The translations under genes and the position numbers were made by a program. The notes beneath the pieces were generated by a model. That model did not search any database and was not told the origin of the DNA. It worked only from the letters and a program-made list of their open reading frames with translations. Shown piece after piece: positions 58,397-64,000 of a DNA stretch of 64,000 nucleotides (position 1 is the first letter of the stretch; each line of letters opens with the position of its first letter). This DNA is from Crocodylus rhombifer (Eukaryota > Chordata > Crocodylia > Crocodylidae), in NCBI GenBank assembly GCA_038503035.1, contig JAVSML010000029.1, forward strand, positions 2,183,681 to 2,247,680, in the 5' to 3' direction.

Positions 58397-59210
58397 TGTG
58401 GTGCAGTATGATGTCATCAGCAGCACTACTATTCTACCAGTTGCCAGGTCAGCTCTGTCAGGCCACACACTTGAACCTGGGGCCATAACGTGGCCAACAT
58501 CCTGGTCTGCCACCCTGTAGCTGTTGTGTGGATTGGCCAAGAGCCTTCAACAGGGCCAAACTTACTGCCTGCTTCCTGTCACCAGAGTAGGTGGTCAGGA
58601 TCAGCTGATTCTCTACTTCTGCCATATAAACCCTTGCAGAAACTGTTTTGCTGTTCCTTTTGGCTTCTGCTCTGATTTTGCTCTCAGCTAGATTGCCAAA
58701 CATCTCAATCTGGCTTGCTTTCTGATTTCATTGTCTGCCTGATCTCCTGGCTTCATGACCTGGCTTGTTCCTAGATTTCTGGGATTGACCTGACTTCCTG
58801 ACCTGACTTGTCTCTGGGTTCTACTTGCTGGGCTCTTCCCATGGGGTGCGTGCCCCACCCCCGGATCTGCACACTGGATGAGAGCAGGCTGCCGCACGTC
58901 CCGAGCACCAGGAAGAGCCCAGTGCCACCACTGGCACCAGCCTGCAGCAGCAGCTTTCTCTCATCTTGCGCACAGATTCAGGGGCACATGGCCCCTGGGA
59001 ATAGCCTGGCACAGCCCCCAACCTGCAGCTCTCCCGGGGTGCACGTAGAAGCAAGATCTGTGCCTCCCCCTGCCCTGCACCCACTGACATTCCCTCCGCT
59101 CTGCTCCCTGCTGCAGCCCTGGGAGTGGCCAATGGACTGTGCCACGCCCCTCCCCCCACCCCTTCCATAGTTTCAGCCTTATTCTCTCCCTCCCTTCCTG
59201 CCATGGGAAC
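58397..59210 (+). repeat. LTR-like or other GC-rich repeat, unclassified
   Basis: It has a CATATAAACCC box near 58622 followed by a run of imperfectly repeated TTCCTGACCTGACTTG-type phrases (58690-58820), then a GC-rich tail. Such layout occurs in reptile LTR elements, but termini and partners are missing. Confidence 0.3.
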
Positions 59211-59384
59211 GTATTATTATTTTCCCTGTTTTAAACCAATTTTTTTTTCTTTTCTTTCTTTTATCCCAATTTCAACCTGGTTTTTGTTTGGAAAAGAAAC
59301 CCTGAAAAATTCCTGTATTAAAAAAAAAATAAATAAAACTGAAAATGTGAAACACTGATGATAGGTTTGCATAACATGGTTTAG

Positions 59385-59472
59385 ATAGGGATGATCCTGC
59401 CTGTGGTGGAGGGCTTGGACTAGGTGACATCTGGAGGTCCTTTACAGTTGGACTTTTCTCTGATTCAGAGTA
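59385..59472 (+). mobile_element. CR1 LINE 3' UTR fragment
   Basis: GGGATGATCCTGCCTG, GGCTTGGACTAGGTGACATC and TGGAGGTCCTTTACAGTTGG in order form a typical CR1 3' UTR, ending loosely in CTGATTCAGAG. About 90 bases survive. Confidence 0.75.
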
Positions 59473-60475
59473 CTGATTGCAACACCTTGATTGTTTTGAA
59501 ATACTGTACATAGTCTTGAGACTTAAACATTGGGCAAATTTATTGATACAGAGTGATAACAAAAAAGAAACAATACAAACAATCAAGCAATTTTGTAGAT
59601 CTATCAAATCCTAGGGCTGTCATCAGGTCAAAGTACATCAGGCCAGGATGCAGGCTTCACTCTGAGACTTTCTCCTAGTGTCAGCAGCCTGGTGGTGGGA
59701 TGCCGAAGCCCACATTCTCCTTACCTCTTGATGACTCTTGATGACTCTTCATTTGTGGCTATTGCTGGTTGTTTTCTCTCTGTGGTTGTCATATGTCCAG
59801 GTAGCTCATCACATTCACACATGCTGATTTGGTCTTTCCAGCTCTCCTCCTAATTTGGTCTGTTCCCCCAAAACTGGGACTCGTACCCCACTCCCTCTGG
59901 AGCCTTGCTAGCTGGTGCCACATTTATCTTGTGTTATGCAACAGTATGGTGCATATCTCCTTTTTCTTAGACTGTGTGTGTATATCTGTTGGCCTTGTTG
60001 TATTAGCCATCTGTCTGCTTCCAGGGCTGTGAACCTGTGCATGTGTGACCCAGGCTCTTAAAAATCAATTATACCTTGTTGCCCATCCTGAACCATTCTA
60101 ATGCATATACATGCAGCCATAAGCCAATTCCCAAAAATCAAACCTTTAAATACCATTTTTAAACTATCAACATCTGCACTACACATGGGTCGTTATTGGC
60201 CTATTATTTCTAACCACAGTCATTGTTTTCTTATTTGCTTCACTCTTCAAACACTTGGGAATTTCATTGAGCCCTCTCTCTAGATTTCTGATCTCCAAGA
60301 ATGAAATCCTAACTGCACTGAAGTTGGTAGGAGTATGCCACTGATTATAAGCAAGCCAGGATTGTATGCTTGTTCTCTGTCATATTTCCTTGAGTTCCTA
60401 AGGGTTGTGATGGTATCTTTACACTTGGAAGAGGTACTTGACACCCAAATGGATTAGTCTGCCTTTCCACTACAG
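59473..60475. other. Intron, quiet stretch
   Basis: No gene or clear family. CTTGATGACT occurs twice in tandem near 59727-59746. Confidence 0.45.
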
Positions 60476-61250
60476 GAAGTCCTCAGACTTGCAACACAAT
60501 TGGTTCCTGAAAACTGCATCTTAAGTCAAAATGTTGCAACTTGGAACCAATTTTCCCATAGGAAACAAGGTTATAAAAGGGGGATTGGTTGAACCAAGGC
60601 CCGGTACCCTATTTTCACCAAAAATAATCCAGAATTTTATACTCAATCAATTACAGACAAGTAATATAGCTACATTAATGTATTTATAATGTAAATAGCA
60701 ATCATATTGATTTGGAAGGATTTTTTTGAGGTGACTTTGCTGGACTTTAGAAGGGCTCTTGGTTGGAATTTTTGAAGGGTTCTTGGCTGGAGTCTTCTCA
60801 TGAGTATTGGCTCCTTTGTTAAAGGAAGTGTCCAAGGAAGTTTGGACAGATGTTCTCTTGTTTTGCTTGTTAATTTCTCTGTAGCAGCTGCACTCTGGGG
60901 GGCTATGGACAGCCATGGGAGAAGCTGCGGCTCATCTAGCTGCTCCCCCTGTGGCAAAGTGGGCAGTGCCAGGCTATACTCTGGCGGTGCTAGGAGCAGG
61001 GACTATGGGCAGCTGCGGAAGAATTCACAGCTTGTCTGGCTGCTCCCCCTGTGGTGAGGTGAAAGGCACTGGGAGTTGGGACTCTGCCTTGCTGCCACTT
61101 GTCCAGCTGGGGCTGGAGGCTGTGGGGCAGAGGCACTGTGCTGCCTCAGATAAGTGGCACGCAGCAGCGGAGTTGCTTCAGACTCCCCTTCTAAAATAAG
61201 GTTTGCTTCAGAATTATGGTAAGTGGCCTCATTTTTTTTTTCTTGCCAGT
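60476..61250. repeat. Unclassified repeat with inverted AATTGGTTCC
   Basis: AATTGGTTCC near 60503 and GGAACCAATT near 60543 are exact inversions around CTTAAGTCAAAATGTTGCAA. The wording (AGGAAGTCCTC-GACTTGCAAC...GGAACCAATTTTCCCATAGG) recalls a dispersed DNA-transposon end in reptiles. A GC-rich middle follows to about 61190. Family not named. Confidence 0.35.
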
Positions 61251-61509
61251 GTTGGTCACACAATGATTGTTTAAAGTAGAGACGTCAACTTAACTCCTCC
61301 TCATGGCCTGGATCTAGGGGTCAATGTGGCAGTAGGGCAAGCAGTGCTGGTTAATGCAGTTGTTGCTCACCTCACATCACTGACATGTTTCCCCAGCAGG
61401 TATCCATTTGCTGTATTCTGGCAGCTGGTTCCACCCTCAACCCCTACCTCCCTTGCCCTGAATTCTTGGTCCCCATGGGAGTCCTGTGGACCAGATCCAA
61501 CCTTCAGAC

Positions 61510-62759
61510 CAGGGGCGTGCAATTATTTTGCATGGAGGGCTGCCTACCCAGTTTTGGCAAGCTGTCGAGGGCTGCATGGGTAGCCGTGCCCCTTGACAGG
61601 TGCCCCGTCCCCTGGTCATCATTTTGGGACCAATGTCTCAGGGCCAGTGCTGGTGGGGCCCAGTGCAGGGCGAAGGCTGGCAGGGGTCTGTGCAGCCGGG
61701 CTGGGCTGCACCAGCAGGAAAAGTGGGGAGCTGGCTCGGCTCCATAGAGCCCCTGCTGGCTGGGAACCTGTACTGCTGCCGCACTGCCCTGGGCCCTGCC
61801 AGCGCTGGCCCCAGGATGCTGGTGTGGGCCTGTGCACCCACTCACTCCCAGTGCCCCTCCAGTCCCATGGTACAGGCAGGGGGCAGTGTGCAGCCCCAAT
61901 ACCCTGCTCCACAGCAGGGAATAAGCTGATGCTGAGCACGGGGAAAAGCAGCCCCTCCCCTGCCCTGTGGCTGGTGCTCCCTGCTGCAGCCGCTCACAGC
62001 CTATGCGGGGCTGTCCTGAGCAGGCACAGGTGGGGGCTGGGCCAGAAAGGCAGCATATGTTTGCAGCTGGCCCAGGTTCTGAGTAGCTGCTGACAGCCAC
62101 AGAGCATGGGCTGGGGGGCAGGCGGGGCCACTTTTCCTGCACTCAGCACCAACTTATAACCTGCCCCTGCAGCCAACTTGGGTCCCACACCGGCTCCAGG
62201 CTCACACTTTGGGGCTGCACCATCTGGTGCTGGTGGCAAACACTGCCTGGTGTGTCAAGCGGCTGGGCTGCAGCTGCCACCACCGTGCACAGCCCTAATG
62301 GGCAAGCCCACAGCCAGTGCAGGGCCTAGGTTGGCTGTGGGGGCGGGTTACAAGCTGGTGCTGAGTGCAAGGGACAAGCGGCCCCCTTGCCTGCTCCGTG
62401 CCCAGTGCCCCACACTGCAGCTGCTCGCAGCCTGCCTGGGGCTGCCTGTGTCTGCTCCGGACAGCTCCACGCAGGCTGCAAGTGGCTGCAGCAGGGAGTG
62501 CCAGCCACAGGGCAGGGGAGGGGCTTTTTCCTGGGCGCCTTCCCCCTCATTGCCCGAGTTTCTGGCACGATACCGCCACATGGTCCCTGCTGGGGCTTCC
62601 GGTTAGGGGTGGGGCTGGGCAGGTCCTACTGCCCTTGGTTCCTGTCATTTTTGACAGGAGCCAAAGACGGAGAAATATTAATTTTCTAAATTTTTAGGGC
62701 CAGATAGAATGGCCTCACAGGCCAGATCTGGCCCACAGGCTGTATTTTGCCCACCCCTG
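61510..62759 (+). mobile_element. hAT-family copy, longest (about 1,250 bp)
   Basis: Starts CAGGGGCGTGCAATTATTTTG and ends TATTTTGCCCACCCCTG. The first 75 and last 100 bases match the 181-bp MITE at 26761, and both ends match 34616 in reverse. The interior is strongly GC-rich, with internal duplication (CAGCCACAGGGCAGGGGAGGG and similar phrases near 61950 and 62505). Overlapping frames up to 212 codons on the minus strand (61504-62142) lack any transposase motif. No target duplication is visible. Confidence 0.87.
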
Positions 62760-64000
62760 CGTCTGGTCATATGTTTTTATGCCTCTTGTTTAAACTCATT
62801 CTTGACTAAGGTTTGTGAACTAGTTGATAACTTGGCTGAGTGTCTGATTCTAGCATTTCCACAGTTTCAGGTTCTCCCCTTCCTATTCTCTCTCAACCCC
62901 ACCTCTTTCTCCAGCTCTCATTTCAGTGTTCTGACCTGCCATTCCCTCCTCTACCTCTAACCTCAATGTGTATATAATCTTTCCTCTTCCAAAAGAAGAA
63001 AACATACCTCATCTTTTGTCTGACTCCTAAAAGTTCATCCTTCTCCGACTTCTACAAGTTAAGTAAAGAACAGGCTTTCCTCTGTGCTTCATCAACCCGG
63101 CTTCTCTGATATACTTCCTGAATGGAGTCCAGGTCGTGAGACTATGTCCAGCATTTCTCTGTGGTTGTCTTGTTTGCTTATGAACAAAAAGATAAGTATA
63201 TATGGAGATACTGTTTTTTTTTTTTAACTAAAGCATTTCACAAAACTCATGCTCCAGTTACGATGCATATGTCTTTACATAGACCCTTTTAGCAGCTATG
63301 TTTTTGAGTCAAAAACACCAAGTTTGGTTTTTATATTTTAAATACTGTCAAAAAAATTGGAAAGTCCATATCTTGATATAACTCTAGCTAATGCTGTCTG
63401 AATATACTCTCAAGTGTCTTTTTCTAATTGTATATTTACATGGTCTCTGTATATTTTACCACTCAAATATTTGTGCTTTAAATTATTTAGTTCTTGTTCA
63501 TTCAAATAAACTGTGGCCATATGTTTCTCTTTCTTTGCTGTTGATTCATTATGTTTAAACATCTAGCCATTCTTTGGGGCTTAATATCTGTAGTCCATGA
63601 TCATCTTAAAATTATAAGATGGAAAAAGCTGCCTACATTCCTTAAAGCATTATAAACAAAAACTATAATATTTATATTTCACAGTGATTTAATTTTAGAT
63701 GTAGTTTCAAACCTGTGTTTGAATAGTATCAAGGAATTGATTCTTTTTATTCCTTACGCAAAAATATTTACAGTGACCTCCTAACAGATTATTCCTGATT
63801 TGCATAATATTTGGATTTTAAGTCATTAATTTTATTTTTCCAGCTATGACATCTGTACAAGCTGTTTCTGGCTCTAAAACTACCATTAAGTTTCTCTTGG
63901 ATAGGGTTTAGTTTAATTTAAGGGTACTTAAACAAGTTACATTTTCCACATGATCGGGAAATGAAAATGAGCTACAGCCATGACATAACACAGTTGCGTG
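62760..64000. other. Intron to the window end, no exon found
   Basis: AT-rich. I looked for the next TBC1D19 exon, expected to begin with an aspartate codon in phase 0 and encode a D-x-x-YYEQLK-type start, and did not see it. Confidence 0.5.

Noticed and set aside
61504..62142. 212-codon minus-strand frame and several overlapping plus-strand frames
   Set aside because: These lie in the GC-rich interior of the 61510 hAT copy; no catalytic or dimerisation motif of hAT transposases is visible.

Overview
The window looks like nuclear DNA of an amniote, most likely a crocodilian and otherwise a turtle. It is intron-dominated. It carries CR1 retrotransposon tails ending in TTCTATGATTCTATGA-type repeats, many hAT-type DNA transposons with termini such as CAGGGGTGGGCAA, a retroviral-type LTR, a decayed LINE, and one 10-N assembly gap inside a (CA)n tract. 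There are no prokaryotic genes, operons, CRISPR arrays, tRNAs or rRNAs that I can support. Most long open frames are chance readings through GC-rich transposon interiors.

The one host gene is TBC1D19 (TBC1 domain family member 19), on the + strand. Ten internal coding exons run from 8784 to 44696. All have GT/AG borders, and their phases join into one uninterrupted frame of 239 codons. They cover roughly residues 34 to 272 of a protein of about 526 residues in human (human sequence recalled, not searched). This is the N-terminal half up to the first conserved block of the TBC (Rab-GAP) domain. The first exon(s) lie before this window. The exons for the rest of the TBC domain were not found in the last 19.3 kb and presumably lie beyond it, so the whole window is probably inside this gene.

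Layout: 1-587 CR1 3' end; 588-8783 upstream intron with a GC-rich repeat block (5530-6905) and a hAT copy (7258-8245); 8784-14721 exons A-C, with nested hAT elements at 9505-11260; 14722-24852 a 10-kb intron with a minisatellite-bearing GC block, a repeat with a hammerhead-like core (17340-17765) and hAT/CR1 pieces; 24853-27070 exons D-F; 27071-33399 intron with hAT copies, an LTR-like block and a minus-strand retroviral LTR (31565-32074); 33400-36180 exons G-H with two back-to-back hAT copies between them; 36181-41065 intron holding a decayed LINE (37496-40690); 41066-44696 exons I-J; 44697-64000 a long repeat-filled intron.

I did not find an undescribed gene system. The most informative observations are a hAT family present both as kilobase-long GC-rich copies and as a 181-bp deletion derivative, target-site duplications that date nested insertions, the hammerhead-like core, and a LINE whose reverse transcriptase active-site motif is mutated as well as frameshifted.
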